64,000 nucleotides of DNA, taken from assembly GCA_017428725.1 (NCBI GenBank), contig JAFRQH010000022.1, positions 62,001 to 126,000 on the forward strand. Reading direction: 5' to 3'. Below the pieces are notes generated by a model. The model did not search any database, was not told the DNA's origin, and saw only the letters and a list, made by a program, of their open reading frames with translations. The position numbers were made by a program, and so were the translations under genes. Positions 8,978-17,915 of the stretch are shown here, piece after piece (position 1 is the stretch's first letter; every line of letters starts with the position of its first letter). Source of the stretch: Bacteroidales bacterium (GTDB taxonomy: Bacteria; Bacteroidota; Bacteroidia; Bacteroidales; UBA932).

Positions 8978-9973
8978 GTGAAAGACTCCTCCCCGCGGCG
9001 GGACAAACCGTCCGCCGCTTCCTTCAAAGTGGGTGCCATCGCCCTGGCCTTCCTCATCATCGGCTACCAGGCTGCGCTCTTCGTCACGCGCGCCTCCCGC
9101 CTCCGTCTCGAGGCCAACCGTGACAAACCCGACACGGTTTATGTTTATTCCTCTGCCTCGGAGAAAGCCGCTGCGGGAGTCCTCGCCCCAACCCGTAGCC
9201 ACCCTCGGCTTCGTAAGAAGGAGGGGCCCACTGCTGAAAGCAGTGGGAGGGGTCCTGCGCAGCAGGACGGTTGGGGTGAGGAGCTCCCGAGCGGCTATGA
9301 GGCAGAAGAAACGATTGTCCGGCGGAACGCGCCGCATTCGGCCTTCGTGGAGCGGTACCGCCGGGCGACGCGGCGGGTGGAGAGCTTCCGCTTCAATCCC
9401 AACACGGTCTCGGTCGAGGACCTCATCCGGTTGGGTTTCAGTGAGAAACAAGCCCAGGCCATCGACAATTACCGCGCGAAGGGCGGGCGCTTCCGGCGCA
9501 AGGGCGACTTCGCGCGGTCCTTCGTCGTGGCCGATTCCGTCTACCGCCGGCTTGAGCGATACATTGACATCCCGAAACTGGACCTCAACGCGGCAGACTC
9601 CGCATCCCTGGACGCCCTGCCGGGCATCGGCCCGTACTACGCCGCGCGGATCCTGGCCTACCGCACCGAACTCGGCGGCTATTCCTACCCCGAGCAGTTG
9701 ATGGACATCTATCGTTTCGACCAGGAGAAATACGACGCACTCAGCGACCTGGTCTTCTGCTCGCGTCCCGCGCCCTTCGGCCTCTGGACGCTCCCGGCCG
9801 ACTCCCTCGCACGCCATCCCTATATCCACTCCCGCCAGGCGGCCCGCTCGATCGTCCTGTTCCGCGAGCATACGCCGCGCGAAGGCTGGACGGTAGACGC
9901 CCTCGCCGCCGCAGGCATCCTCCCGGCGGAGCAGGCCGCCAAGCTTGCGCGCTGCCTGCTCACCGAGCCGTGA
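8978..9973 (+). CDS. helix-hairpin-helix DNA-binding membrane protein (ComEA-like)
   Basis: Predicted inner-membrane-anchored protein with one transmembrane segment (VGAIALAFLIIGYQAALFV, near residues 17-35) followed by helix-hairpin-helix repeats in the C-terminal half, e.g. LNAADSASLDALPGIGPYYA and FNPNTVSVEDLIRLGFSE. Such proteins bind DNA non-specifically, and ComEA members act in DNA uptake. The GTG at 8978 gives a short cytoplasmic head before the membrane segment (331 residues). TTG 8894 or GTG 8900 are alternatives; GTG 8900 has a GGTGGAGGA stretch 6 bases upstream. Residues about 68-101 are encoded by a palindromic repeat (9181-9281) unlike the rest. It converges on recX. Confidence 0.75.
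   Translation: MKDSSPRRDKPSAASFKVGAIALAFLIIGYQAALFVTRASRLRLEANRDKPDTVYVYSSASEKAAAGVLAPTRSHPRLRKKEGPTAESSGRGPAQQDGWGEELPSGYEAEETIVRRNAPHSAFVERYRRATRRVESFRFNPNTVSVEDLIRLGFSEKQAQAIDNYRAKGGRFRRKGDFARSFVVADSVYRRLERYIDIPKLDLNAADSASLDALPGIGPYYAARILAYRTELGGYSYPEQLMDIYRFDQEKYDALSDLVFCSRPAPFGLWTLPADSLARHPYIHSRQAARSIVLFREHTPREGWTVDALAAAGILPAEQAAKLARCLLTEP
9181..9281 (+). repeat. structured palindromic element, copy A (inside the HhH gene)
   Basis: A 101-bp block whose ends pair: 9181-9193 with 9269-9281 (13 pairs including one G-T wobble). Pairing continues imperfectly outward to about 9167 and 9295. Inside lie three hairpins: CCCTC/GAGGG, CCCACTGCT/AGCAGTGGG with loop GAA, and GTCCTGC/GCAGGAC with loop GCA. 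The inner sequence 9194-9268 matches copy B (59678-59746) almost base for base outside the variable arms. It is read through in frame by the host gene, adding about 34 residues. Confidence 0.85.
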
Positions 9974-9996
9974 CCGGGCTTCCGGAGATTAGCCTG

Positions 9997-10470
9997 TCAT
10001 CCCTCCGGGGTGGGGCGGGTGATGCGTTCGACGAGCGGGCGGACGGGTTCGTAGTCGTAGCCGCGGGAGAGGGCGAAACGGATGAGCTTGAGACGGCCTT
10101 GGGGGTCGTCCTGCAGTGTCCGCCATTTGGCCTCGAGGACTTTCTCGAGCTTGGCGGCGGCGCGCTCGGGATCGATCTCCTCCAGGGCGGCGAGGGCGTC
10201 CTCGCGCGAGACGCCGCGGGCGAGGAGCGTGGTGCGGATCTTGACCGGACCCCAGCCGGCGAGCGAGGATTTCTCGCGGGCGAAGGCGGCGGCGTAGCGC
10301 CGGTCGTCGACGAAGCGCCCTGCGACCAGGGCGCCGACGACCTCTTCGGCCGCGGCGCTGTCATAGCCAAGCCGCTCCAGGGCCTTGCGGCGGACGTCGG
10401 CGGTGCAGTATTCGCGCTTGGCGCATTGGGCTTCCAGCGCATCGAGGACTTGCTTGACCTGCTCTTCCAT
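9997..10470 (-). CDS. recX: regulatory protein RecX
   Basis: A 157-residue RecX-family protein, a modulator of RecA filaments and recombinase activity. Three tandem three-helix RecX repeats are visible (REYCTADVRRKALERLGY; GRFVDDRRYAAAFAREK; RGYDYEPVRPLVERI). It starts 3 bases after the patatin gene stop as third gene of rlmN-patatin-recX. recA itself lies on the opposite strand about 3.6 kb away, so the two are close but not cotranscribed. It converges on the HhH gene with a 23-base gap. Confidence 0.88.
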   Translation of the reverse strand: MEEQVKQVLDALEAQCAKREYCTADVRRKALERLGYDSAAAEEVVGALVAGRFVDDRRYAAAFAREKSSLAGWGPVKIRTTLLARGVSREDALAALEEIDPERAAAKLEKVLEAKWRTLQDDPQGRLKLIRFALSRGYDYEPVRPLVERITRPTPEG

Positions 10471-10473
10471 CTC

Positions 10474-12939
10474 TCAGAAATCGAAGCCGAAGGACAGGTG
10501 CGCGCCCCATCCCAAGGGGTTGGACCAGTGGACGTTGAACCGGACGGGGCCGGCGAAGGTGTCGTAGGCCGCCTCCGCACCGACCGCCCAGATGTCGGGC
10601 AGCGGGTGGGTGAGCAGGGCGCCGATCCTGTCGTCGTAGACCAGCGCACCGGCGAGGGCTGTTACGTAGAGCTTGTCGACAGCCTGCAGGCGCAGGCCGA
10701 GGGTGGCGTCGACCAGATAGTCGCCCGTGGCGATGACGTGGTTGACGCCGAAGAAAGGGACCTGGTCGTCGGTGTAGCGCCCGGCGAGCGTGCCTCCGGC
10801 GAAATTGGTGTGGTAGAGTCCGTCCACCACCTTCGATCCAAAGTGCGAGATACTCCGCAGCCTGACATCCGGCAGGAAGGTCAGGCGCTGGCCCATGGGC
10901 ACGGCGGCGCGGAAATCCAGGTCGCCCGACAGGACCGGCGAGAAGGCCGCACGGCCCGGCTGCACGAAGTCATAGTCTGCCCGCAGGCTGAGCGAGATGC
11001 CCCGGGTGGGGAAATAATGCTGGTCCAGCGTATAGAGGATCCCCTGGACGTAGGTGCCGAGGAATTGGGCGTCCAGCGACAGGCCGTCCTCCTGCATCCG
11101 GTGGGCGAAGACGGTCTGCGGGTTGAGGTGGTAGGCCTTGTGGCCGATGCCGGCCCGGAAATCGAGCCGGGTCCAGTCCACCCCGGAGATGTAGAAGTCC
11201 TCCCGGTGGGTCCAGTAGGCGACGTCGTAGCGGAGATTCTCCCCGGAACGGCCCAGGTTGCCGCGGTAGCGGGCCAGGGAGACGGCGGCGTTGAGGGTCG
11301 GCAGGTTGCCCAAGTCGAGGGCATAGTGCAGCTCTCCCCGGAGGTTCTGGCCGATCCGGGCGGTCAGGCCGGCCTTGGAGCCGGACAGGCGGTTGGTCCC
11401 CAGGCCGATCCGGAAGAGCAGGGCGGCGCCCTCCTCCGTGTCGGCACGCAGCCCGAGCGCGAAGCTGTGGATCGGGGCGGGTGTGCAGTGGAAGACGAGC
11501 CGGTAGGGCTCCCGGGCTCCGTAGAGCGAATAGGTGATGGACTCAAAGGCGCCCGTGGCCTGCAAGGTGCACATCGCCTCGTCGATGAGCGCCTTGTCCA
11601 GGGGTTGCGCGACGTCCAGCTTGACAAGGCGGGACAGACGGAGCGCCGTGGCGTCGTCCACGCCCTCATACTCGATGGCGGACAACCGGACCGGGGTGCG
11701 CGAGATGTCCACGGCCTTGCCTTTGGGGGCCGCCGCGCTGCGGCCGGTGCGGCTGCGGATCGCCAGCAGCCCGTCGCGCTGCGCCGCGGCGGCTTCGTAG
11801 CCCCGCCGCAGCATTGTATCCACGGCTTCTGCATTGAAGCTGAGCATGTTGTACTCGTGGAGCGAGGGCTTGATGAAGACGTCGCTGTTGCCGATATTCT
11901 TGGAGAAGGAGTCCTTGCCGAGCATCGTGATGAATTGGCTGAGGATGTCTCCCAGGTTGTTGATCTGCTCGTAGTCGGGCAGGGCGTCGGAGAGCTCGAT
12001 GCCGATCAGGTAGTCCGCGCCGACGGCCCGCGCGAGGTCGGTCGGGAAGTTGTTGCGCACGCCGCCGTCCACGAGCACCATCCCGCCGGTGCGCACGGGA
12101 TCGAAGAGCCCGGGGATGGACATCGTGGAGCGCATCGCCGTGGTGATGGAGCCGCTGCCCCAGTTCTTGGCCTTGGAACTCACCATATCACCGGCTACGC
12201 AGGCATACGGGATCGGCAGGGTACTGAACGAGATGCTGTCCTGGTACCCCACGGACATGCTGGAGAGGATGTTGTTGACGTTGAAGCCGTAGGCGTAGCC
12301 GGAAGGGAGCGAACTGCCCAACGTGGCGGGCTCCGGGCGGGTCTGGAGCACCTCCTTGAGGTCGCGGCGCTGGCGGCTGCGCCCGTACTGGACCTTGTCC
12401 GGCCCGGCCGTCGGCGCGGGGTTGTAGAACGGGATGGAGAGCAGGTAGGTGGCCCGGTCCATCTTGGTCCCGTAAGGCACGAAGGAGTAGGGGATGCGGT
12501 CGGTGAGCATCACGTTCCAGTCGCGTGTGCGGAACAGCTCCTCCAGCTCCTCCGAGCGGTAGCCGAGGGCGTAGAGACCGCCCACGAGGCCGCCGATGCT
12601 GGTCCCGCAGACGAAGTCGATGGGGATGCCCAGCTCCTCGATGTACTTGATGGCACCCACCTGCGCGGCGCCCTTGGCCCCGCCTCCCGAGAGCACGAGC
12701 CCCACGGTCGGCCGGTGCTGGTCCGCCCGGATGTTGTCCAGGCGCCGGCGGATCAGGCGGATCGCCTCGGCGTCCGCGCGCGGGTCCACGCTGTCCGCTG
12801 CCAGCCCGTTGGGATAGGCGTTCTGGGCAGAGAGTGATGCGCTGCAAAGCAGCAGGGCTAGGACGGTTCCGAATGCTGTCCGGCGAGCATCCCGCAAGCA
12901 GCCAGGATGTCTTCGCCACGGGAAGAGCGTATGGTGCAT
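10474..12939 (-). CDS. patatin-like phospholipase with POTRA/outer-membrane barrel (PlpD-like)
   Basis: An 821-residue secreted/outer-membrane protein. A signal sequence ending in CSASLSAQ precedes a patatin domain with the oxyanion loop SGGGAKG, the nucleophile elbow GTSIGG and the DGG dyad motif in LVDGGVRNN. A POTRA-like segment (LSAIEYEGVDDATALRL) follows and the last about 350 residues show alternating barrel strands ending in the aromatic HLSFGFDF. This is the PlpD-type V-secretion architecture. The ATG at 12939 overlaps the rlmN end by 82 bases; TTG 12897 would give a shorter signal peptide and is a real alternative. Confidence 0.85.
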   Translation of the reverse strand: MHHTLFPWRRHPGCLRDARRTAFGTVLALLLCSASLSAQNAYPNGLAADSVDPRADAEAIRLIRRRLDNIRADQHRPTVGLVLSGGGAKGAAQVGAIKYIEELGIPIDFVCGTSIGGLVGGLYALGYRSEELEELFRTRDWNVMLTDRIPYSFVPYGTKMDRATYLLSIPFYNPAPTAGPDKVQYGRSRQRRDLKEVLQTRPEPATLGSSLPSGYAYGFNVNNILSSMSVGYQDSISFSTLPIPYACVAGDMVSSKAKNWGSGSITTAMRSTMSIPGLFDPVRTGGMVLVDGGVRNNFPTDLARAVGADYLIGIELSDALPDYEQINNLGDILSQFITMLGKDSFSKNIGNSDVFIKPSLHEYNMLSFNAEAVDTMLRRGYEAAAAQRDGLLAIRSRTGRSAAAPKGKAVDISRTPVRLSAIEYEGVDDATALRLSRLVKLDVAQPLDKALIDEAMCTLQATGAFESITYSLYGAREPYRLVFHCTPAPIHSFALGLRADTEEGAALLFRIGLGTNRLSGSKAGLTARIGQNLRGELHYALDLGNLPTLNAAVSLARYRGNLGRSGENLRYDVAYWTHREDFYISGVDWTRLDFRAGIGHKAYHLNPQTVFAHRMQEDGLSLDAQFLGTYVQGILYTLDQHYFPTRGISLSLRADYDFVQPGRAAFSPVLSGDLDFRAAVPMGQRLTFLPDVRLRSISHFGSKVVDGLYHTNFAGGTLAGRYTDDQVPFFGVNHVIATGDYLVDATLGLRLQAVDKLYVTALAGALVYDDRIGALLTHPLPDIWAVGAEAAYDTFAGPVRFNVHWSNPLGWGAHLSFGFDF

Positions 12940-13901
12940 AGGATCTGGTGGTTGTTGAGCCGGTCCCGGAAGGCCTCCATCGCCGGGTCGGTCGCACAGC
13001 GGTAGGGGAAATCCGGAATCTCGTGGAAACGGATGAGGTTGACGCGGCACTCCAGGCCGCGCAGCAGGCGGATCAGCGCGTCTGCGTGGCGTTTGTCGTC
13101 GTTGAATCCGGCGAACATCGTGTATTCGAAACTCACGCGGCGCTGGCCGCTGAAATCGTACTGGCGGATCAGGTCGAGCACGGCGCGGATGTCCCAGGCA
13201 CGCTGGACCGGCATCATCTCCAGGCGCTCCTCCGGGAACGGGTTGTGCAGGCTCACCGCCAGGTGGCAGCGCTGCTCGTCCAGGAAGCGCTTCAGCGCCG
13301 GCAGTACCCCGATCGTGCTCAGGGTGATGCGCTTGGGGCTCCAGGCGAAACCCCACGGGGCGGTGAGGACCTCGATGACGCGGGCCACGGTGGCATAGTT
13401 GTCCAGCGGCTCGCCCATCCCCATGAACACGGCGTTGGTGAGCTCCGCCGATTCGTCGATGCTGAAGAACTGGTTGAGGATGTCGGCGGCGTCGAGCTGC
13501 CCGTGGAAACCCTGCCGGCCGGTCATGCAGAACTTGCAGCCCATCTTGCAGCCGGCCTGGGACGAGACGCAGAGCGTGAAGCGGTCTACGTCCGGAATCA
13601 TAACGGATTCGACGGCAGATTCTTCGAATCCGCCCCCCATCGGACAGACAACTTTGAACAGGTATTTCTTCGTGCCGTCGGAGGAGAGGGCGGTGCCGAG
13701 GGGATCGGAGATGCCGAGGTCGTAGCGGGCGGCGAGCGCTTCGCGCGCCGCCTTGGAGATATTGGCCATCCGGTCCCAGCTACGCACCCGCTTGGCATAG
13801 AGCCAATCTGCAAGCTGCGCCCCCACAAAAGGCTTGAGCCCGCAGGCCTGTGCGGCGGTTTTCAGCTCCGCCAGCGTCATCCCGAGCAATTTCTCTTTCA
13901 T
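12858..13901 (-). CDS. rlmN: 23S rRNA/tRNA adenine C2-methyltransferase RlmN
   Basis: A 347-residue radical-SAM methyltransferase that methylates A2503 of 23S rRNA and A37 of some tRNAs. The CxxxCxxC cluster motif is in GCKMGCKFCMTG, with MGMGEPLDNY, the SLHNPFP segment and the C-terminal VNLIRFHEIP. The catalytic cysteines are at CKMGCKFC and in the C-terminal IRSSRGEDILAACGM. ATG 13901 is chosen; residues upstream of it do not resemble the family. Its promoter box is so close (5 bases between box and ATG) that the mRNA may be leaderless. Confidence 0.93.
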   Translation of the reverse strand: MKEKLLGMTLAELKTAAQACGLKPFVGAQLADWLYAKRVRSWDRMANISKAAREALAARYDLGISDPLGTALSSDGTKKYLFKVVCPMGGGFEESAVESVMIPDVDRFTLCVSSQAGCKMGCKFCMTGRQGFHGQLDAADILNQFFSIDESAELTNAVFMGMGEPLDNYATVARVIEVLTAPWGFAWSPKRITLSTIGVLPALKRFLDEQRCHLAVSLHNPFPEERLEMMPVQRAWDIRAVLDLIRQYDFSGQRRVSFEYTMFAGFNDDKRHADALIRLLRGLECRVNLIRFHEIPDFPYRCATDPAMEAFRDRLNNHQILCTIRSSRGEDILAACGMLAGQHSEPS

Positions 13902-13906
13902 CACTG

Positions 13907-13914
13907 CAAAAATA
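13907..13914 (-). promoter_or_regulatory. -7 promoter box for rlmN operon (possible leaderless start)
   Basis: Minus-strand TATTTTTG with only CAGTG between the box and the rlmN ATG. A start site 4-7 bases past the box would fall on or next to the ATG. Confidence 0.55.
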
Positions 13915-13985
13915 CACAAAAATCCGCTGTTGAAAAAATGTGGAAAACGTGAAGGCACGCCGCTTCGGAAATTGGATTATTTGCG

Positions 13986-13993
13986 TAAATTTG
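13986..13993 (+). promoter_or_regulatory. -7 promoter box for recA-trpS
   Basis: Plus-strand TAAATTTG, matching TAnnTTTG, 67 bases before the recA ATG. It is followed within 5 bases by a perfect palindrome. Confidence 0.6.
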
Positions 13994-13997
13994 CTAT

Positions 13998-14017
13998 TCC
14001 CGATAAATATATCGGGA
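13998..14017 (+). promoter_or_regulatory. perfect palindrome at the recA transcription start (candidate operator or leader hairpin)
   Basis: TCCCGATA, 4-base spacer AATA, TATCGGGA: 8 bp perfect inverted repeat immediately downstream of the recA -7 box, hence overlapping the expected start site. It does not match the E. coli or Bacillus LexA boxes. Confidence 0.45.
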
Positions 14018-14060
14018 CGACTAAACTATAAAAACTGTTAAACTCTTAAAGAACACCATT

Positions 14061-15086
14061 ATGGCGAAAGAAGAAGTCAAGACCGTGGATGTGAATGCGG
14101 CGAAGTTGAAGGCCCTCCAGGCGACGATCGACAAGATTGAGAAGGATTACGGCAAGGGCACGATCATGAAGTTGGGCGACCAGCCCGACTGGGATGTCCA
14201 GGTCATCCCGAGCGGCTCAGTGGCGCTGGACCACGCGCTCGGCATCGGTGGCTATCCGAGGGGCCGCATCATCGAGATCTACGGACCCGAATCCAGCGGC
14301 AAGACCACCCTCGCGATCCACGCGATCGCCGAGGCGCAGAAACTGGGCGGCATCGCGGCGATGATCGACGCCGAGCACGCCTTCGACCGCACCTACGCCC
14401 AGGCGCTGGGCGTCAACCTCGAGACCCTCCTGATCTCCCAGCCCGACAACGGGGAGCAGGCCCTCGAGATCGCAGACAACCTCATCCGCAGCGGCGCCAT
14501 CGACATCGTCGTGATCGACTCCGTGGCCGCGCTGACCCCCAAGGCCGAGATCGAGGGCGAGATGGGCGACAACAAGGTGGGCCTGCAGGCCCGCCTGATG
14601 AGCCAGGCCCTCCGCAAGCTTACGGCCAACATTTCCAAGACCAACACCTGCTGCATCTTCATCAACCAGCTCCGCGAGAAGATCGGCATCATGTTCGGCA
14701 ATCCCGAGACCACCACGGGCGGCAACGCCTTGAAGTTCTACGCTTCCGTCCGCCTGGACGTCCGCCGCACCACCCAGATCAAGGACGGGGACGAGGCGCT
14801 CGGCAACCGCACCCGCGTCAAGGTCGTCAAGAACAAGATGGCCCCGCCCTTCAAGAAGGCCGAGTTCGACATCGTGTTCGGTGAAGGCATCTCCCACGTG
14901 GCAGAGATCGCCGACCTGGCCATCGGCTTCGACATCATCCACAAGAGCGGCAGCTGGTTCAGCTACCAGGGCGAGAAACTCGCCCAGGGACTGGCCGCCG
15001 TCAAGCAGTTGCTCAAGGACAACGTGGAGCTCTGCGAGGAGATCGAGGCCCAGGTGCGTGAAGCTCTCAAAAACGTAAAAGATTGA
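14061..15086 (+). CDS. recA: recombinase RecA
   Basis: A 341-residue homologous-recombination ATPase. Walker A is [11 protein letters not shown], Walker B is [11 protein letters not shown], the L1/L2 DNA-binding region includes [21 protein letters not shown], and [18 protein letters not shown] marks the C-terminal domain. The short charged C-terminus after [15 protein letters not shown] is typical for Bacteroidota. It overlaps trpS by one base (TGATG) and has its own promoter with a palindrome. Strongly GC-biased codon use. Confidence 0.98.
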   Translation: MAKEEVKTVDVNAAKLKALQATIDKIEKDYGKGTIMKLGDQPDWDVQVIPSGSVALDHALGIGGYPRGRIIEIYGPESSGKTTLAIHAIAEAQKLGGIAAMIDAEHAFDRTYAQALGVNLETLLISQPDNGEQALEIADNLIRSGAIDIVVIDSVAALTPKAEIEGEMGDNKVGLQARLMSQALRKLTANISKTNTCCIFINQLREKIGIMFGNPETTTGGNALKFYASVRLDVRRTTQIKDGDEALGNRTRVKVVKNKMAPPFKKAEFDIVFGEGISHVAEIADLAIGFDIIHKSGSWFSYQGEKLAQGLAAVKQLLKDNVELCEEIEAQVREALKNVKD

Positions 15087-16237
15087 TGGACACCAAGAAG
15101 AAGATCATCCTTACGGGCGACCGGCCCACCGGTCGCCTCCATATCGGCCACTACGTGGGGTCGCTGCGCCGCCGCGTGGAGCTGCAGGACAGCGGCGAGT
15201 TCGACGAGATCTACATCATGATTGCGGACGCGCAGGCCCTCACGGACAATGCCGACAACCCCGAGAAAGTCCGCCAGAACATCATCGAGGTGGCCCTGGA
15301 CTACCTGTCCGCGGGGCTCGACCCCGCCATGAGCCACATCCTGATCCAGTCGCAGGTGGCGGAGCTCACCGAGCTCACCTTCTACTACATGAACCTCGTC
15401 ACGGTCCAGCGCCTGCAGCGCAACCCGACGGTCAAGCAGGAGATGCTGCTGCGCGGCTTTAACGACTCCGATACCAATGACAACAAGGCCGGCACGCCCG
15501 TGGGCTTCTTCTGCTACCCGATCAGCCAGGCGGCCGACATCACGGCCTTCCAGGCCACCACGGTGCCCGTGGGCGAGGACCAGGAGCCGATGATCGAACA
15601 GACCCGCGAGATCGTCCGCAAGTTCAATGCGACGTACGGCCCCGCCCTCGTGGAGCCCGAGATCCTCCTGCCCGACAATGCCGCCTGCCTGCGCCTGCCC
15701 GGTACGGACGGCAAGGCCAAGATGAGCAAATCCCTGGGCAACTGCATCTACCTGTCCGACAGTGCGGAGGAGGTGCGGACCAAGGTCCGCGGGATGTATA
15801 CGGATCCCGGCCACCTGCAGGTCAGCGACCCCGGCAAGGTGGAGGGCAACACCGTGTTCACCTACCTCGACGCTTTCTGCCGTCCGGAGCACTTCGACAG
15901 GTTCGGTGACTGCTTCCACGGCCGCAAGTCCAGTTTCGACTTCCACAGCCTGGACGAAGTCAAGGCGCAGTACCGCGCCGGCGGCCTGGGAGACGTGATG
16001 GTCAAGAACTTCCTCACCGAGGTGCTCAACGACACGCTGGAACCTATCCGCGCGCGCCGCAAGGCCCTGGAGCAGGACCTGCCCTACGTCTACGGCGTGC
16101 TTCGGCAGGGCACGGAGGCCGCCCGCGCCAAGGCTGCGGAGACCCTCGCCGGCGTCAAGAAGGCTATGCGCATCAACTATTTCGACCCCGGCGTGCTCGA
16201 GGACCTGATCCGGGAGCAGTCGGAGCGGTATAAGTAG
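15086..16237 (+). CDS. trpS: tryptophan-tRNA ligase
   Basis: A 383-residue class I aminoacyl-tRNA synthetase charging tRNA-Trp. The HIGH motif is [11 protein letters not shown], the KMSKS loop is [11 protein letters not shown], and [18 protein letters not shown] is the family-typical middle segment. Length is slightly above the usual 330-350 because of an insertion around [16 protein letters not shown]. Start at ATG 15086 overlaps the recA stop; an upstream TTG at 15083 is unlikely. It is followed by a bidirectional terminator. Confidence 0.95.
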   Translation: MDTKKKIILTGDRPTGRLHIGHYVGSLRRRVELQDSGEFDEIYIMIADAQALTDNADNPEKVRQNIIEVALDYLSAGLDPAMSHILIQSQVAELTELTFYYMNLVTVQRLQRNPTVKQEMLLRGFNDSDTNDNKAGTPVGFFCYPISQAADITAFQATTVPVGEDQEPMIEQTREIVRKFNATYGPALVEPEILLPDNAACLRLPGTDGKAKMSKSLGNCIYLSDSAEEVRTKVRGMYTDPGHLQVSDPGKVEGNTVFTYLDAFCRPEHFDRFGDCFHGRKSSFDFHSLDEVKAQYRAGGLGDVMVKNFLTEVLNDTLEPIRARRKALEQDLPYVYGVLRQGTEAARAKAAETLAGVKKAMRINYFDPGVLEDLIREQSERYK

Positions 16238-16270
16238 CGGACGTCGGGTCCCAGTACGGGAAGACAGAAA

Positions 16271-16305
16271 AAACGGAGCAGTTGAACGCTGCTCCGTTTC
16301 GTTTT
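16271..16305. terminator. bidirectional intrinsic terminator between trpS and pdxA
   Basis: Stem AAACGGAGCAG / CTGCTCCGTTT (16271-16281 with 16289-16299), loop TTGAACG. On the plus strand it is followed by CGTTTTC and on the minus strand by a run of T from the A-rich flank 16268-16273. It serves the convergent trpS and pdxA genes. Confidence 0.8.
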
Positions 16306-17394
16306 CTATGCAATCTGCGGACGGCCGTCCTTGTGGGCTTTGTCGCGGCCGAGTGAGCGGTCGGGCATCCGGCCCTCCTGGAGTTCCTCCCACTGGCGGC
16401 GGTTGCGCCAGATGTCGATGGCGGTGAAGATGGCGGCGCGCATCGAGCGCGGGTCGGCCTGGTCGCGGCCGGCCATCTCGAAGGCCGTGCCGTGGTCGGG
16501 CGAGGTGCGGATGACGGGCAGACCGGCCGTGAAGTTGACCCCGTCCTCGAAGGAGAGGGCCTTGAAAGGGGCGAGGCCCTGGTCGTGGTACATGGCGAGC
16601 GTGGCGTCGAAGTCTTCGAAGTGGTTGAGTCCGAAGAATCCGTCGGGGGAGAAGGGACCGAAGGCGAGGATGCCCTCTTCGGTGGCCTTGCGGATGGCGG
16701 GGATGATGATATCCTGCTCCTCCGTGCCGAGCAGGCCGCCGTCGCCGCTGTGGGGGTTGAGGCTGAGCACGGCGATGCGCGGCTGGTCCACGACGAAGTC
16801 GCGCTTGAGCGACTCGTTGATCAGGCGGAGCTTGCTCAGGATGCGCTCCTCGGTGATCTGCGCGGCCACGTCCTTGAGGGGGATGTGCCCCGTCACGACG
16901 GCCAGGCGCAGGCGGTGGCTGACCATGAACATCAGCGAATCCGGGGAGCCGAAGGCATTCTGGATATACTCGGTGTGGCCCGGGAAGCCGAAACCCTCGA
17001 GCGACATCGCCTTCTTGTTGATCGGGCCCGTGACGAGAACGTCGATCCGTCCGTCCCGGAGGTCCCGGACGGCGGCCTTGAGGGACTGGATGGCGCCCTC
17101 GGCCGACTCGGCCGTGGCCTGGCCGGGCTCGGCGTAGGCGCTGTCCGGCAGGCAGGCCATGATGTTGATGCGGCGCGGGTGTGCATCCGTGGCGGAGGTG
17201 ATGACGTTGGTGTCCATCTGCTCCACCTCGGGGATGGTCTTGCGGTAGAAACCGAAGAGCTTGGGGGAGCCGTAGATGACCGGGGTGAACTGCTCCAGGA
17301 TGCGCGGGTCGGCGAGTGCCTTGATGATGACCTCGTAGCCGATGCCGTTGGAGTCACCCTGGGTGATGCCTACTATGATTTTGTTGTTTTGCAT
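16306..17394 (-). CDS. pdxA: 4-hydroxythreonine-4-phosphate dehydrogenase
   Basis: A 362-residue PdxA-family dehydrogenase in pyridoxal-phosphate synthesis. Seen: [16 protein letters not shown] at the N-terminus, [20 protein letters not shown] and the metal-binding [10 protein letters not shown]. The Bacteroidota form has an extended C-terminus ([18 protein letters not shown]). ATG 17394 lies 22 bases inside the end of rnhA, so the two are likely cotranscribed. Stops at the bidirectional terminator shared with trpS. Confidence 0.93.
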   Translation of the reverse strand: MQNNKIIVGITQGDSNGIGYEVIIKALADPRILEQFTPVIYGSPKLFGFYRKTIPEVEQMDTNVITSATDAHPRRINIMACLPDSAYAEPGQATAESAEGAIQSLKAAVRDLRDGRIDVLVTGPINKKAMSLEGFGFPGHTEYIQNAFGSPDSLMFMVSHRLRLAVVTGHIPLKDVAAQITEERILSKLRLINESLKRDFVVDQPRIAVLSLNPHSGDGGLLGTEEQDIIIPAIRKATEEGILAFGPFSPDGFFGLNHFEDFDATLAMYHDQGLAPFKALSFEDGVNFTAGLPVIRTSPDHGTAFEMAGRDQADPRSMRAAIFTAIDIWRNRRQWEELQEGRMPDRSLGRDKAHKDGRPQIA

Positions 17395-17846
17395 ATCTGT
17401 TGGTTTGTAATTGCTTCGTAGCCCTCGTCCGGAGGGAGGAAGGGCAGGGAATACGCCTCGACCGCAAGGCGGTCGCAGCGCTCGTTTTCGGGATGCCCGG
17501 CGTGGCCCTTGATCCACGTGAATTCGAGGTGGAAACGGGCCGAAAGGGCGTCGAACTGCGCCCATAAGTCGTGGTTCTTCTTGCGCTTCCAGCCCTGTGT
17601 AATGGTGTTGACCACGTAAGTGGAGTCGCTGAAGATGTGGACTTCCGCACCCTCCCAGCGGATGGCCTCCAGGCCCTTGATCACCGCCAGGAGCTCCATC
17701 CGGTTGTTGGTGGTCCGGGCGAAGCCACCGCTGAGCTCTTTGCGGGCATCCCCGCAGCGGAGCACCGCACCCCAGCCGCCGGGACCGGGGTTCCCGCTGG
17801 CCGCACCGTCGGTGAAGAGGTATATCGGAGGTCTGCTCGCCGCCAT
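17373..17846 (-). CDS. rnhA: ribonuclease HI
   Basis: A 157-residue RNase H1 degrading RNA in RNA-DNA hybrids. The catalytic acids are in [15 protein letters not shown] (D), NNRMELLAV (E), [10 protein letters not shown] (D) and the final ENERCDRLA (D), with the GHAGHPEN histidine loop. ATG 17846 is chosen over ATG 17870, because the promoter box ends at 17873 and the upstream ATG would lie at or before the transcription start. It overlaps pdxA by 22 bases. Confidence 0.93.
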   Translation of the reverse strand: MAASRPPIYLFTDGAASGNPGPGGWGAVLRCGDARKELSGGFARTTNNRMELLAVIKGLEAIRWEGAEVHIFSDSTYVVNTITQGWKRKKNHDLWAQFDALSARFHLEFTWIKGHAGHPENERCDRLAVEAYSLPFLPPDEGYEAITNQQICKTTKS

Positions 17847-17872
17847 CGCACACGTGTTCTTGCAGGGCATTG

Positions 17873-17890
17873 CAAAAATAACTATTTTTG
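17873..17890. promoter_or_regulatory. back-to-back -7 boxes for rnhA-pdxA and rfbB
   Basis: CAAAAATA (17873-17880, minus-strand TATTTTTG) and TATTTTTG (17883-17890, plus) are separated by only two bases, forming a near-perfect symmetric bidirectional promoter. Confidence 0.6.
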
Positions 17891-17915
17891 TCTGATAATT
17901 GAAAACTTGCCTGAT

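Noticed and set aside
9181..9281. Palindromic element as a tRNA-like gene
   Set aside because: Although it has an outer stem and three arms, the loops lack the conserved tRNA bases (no TTCGA loop, no 7-base anticodon loop) and the outer stem is too long.
9970..12837. 955-codon open frame antisense to the patatin gene, and similar long antisense frames at 23057-25804, 34599-37382 and 43678-46932
   Set aside because: They mirror real genes in GC-rich DNA, where stop codons are rare on the other strand. The translations are low-complexity (Gly, Val, His, Asp, Arg-rich) with no motifs, while the sense frames carry full catalytic signatures.
13986..14060. Classical LexA/SOS box upstream of recA
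   Set aside because: Neither CTGT-N8-ACAG nor the Bacillus GAAC-N4-GTTC type is present; the palindrome found has a different sequence and is listed separately.
17373..17394. 22-base overlap of rnhA and pdxA as a fusion or frameshift
   Set aside because: Both proteins have complete family N- and C-termini; the overlap is an ordinary operon junction.
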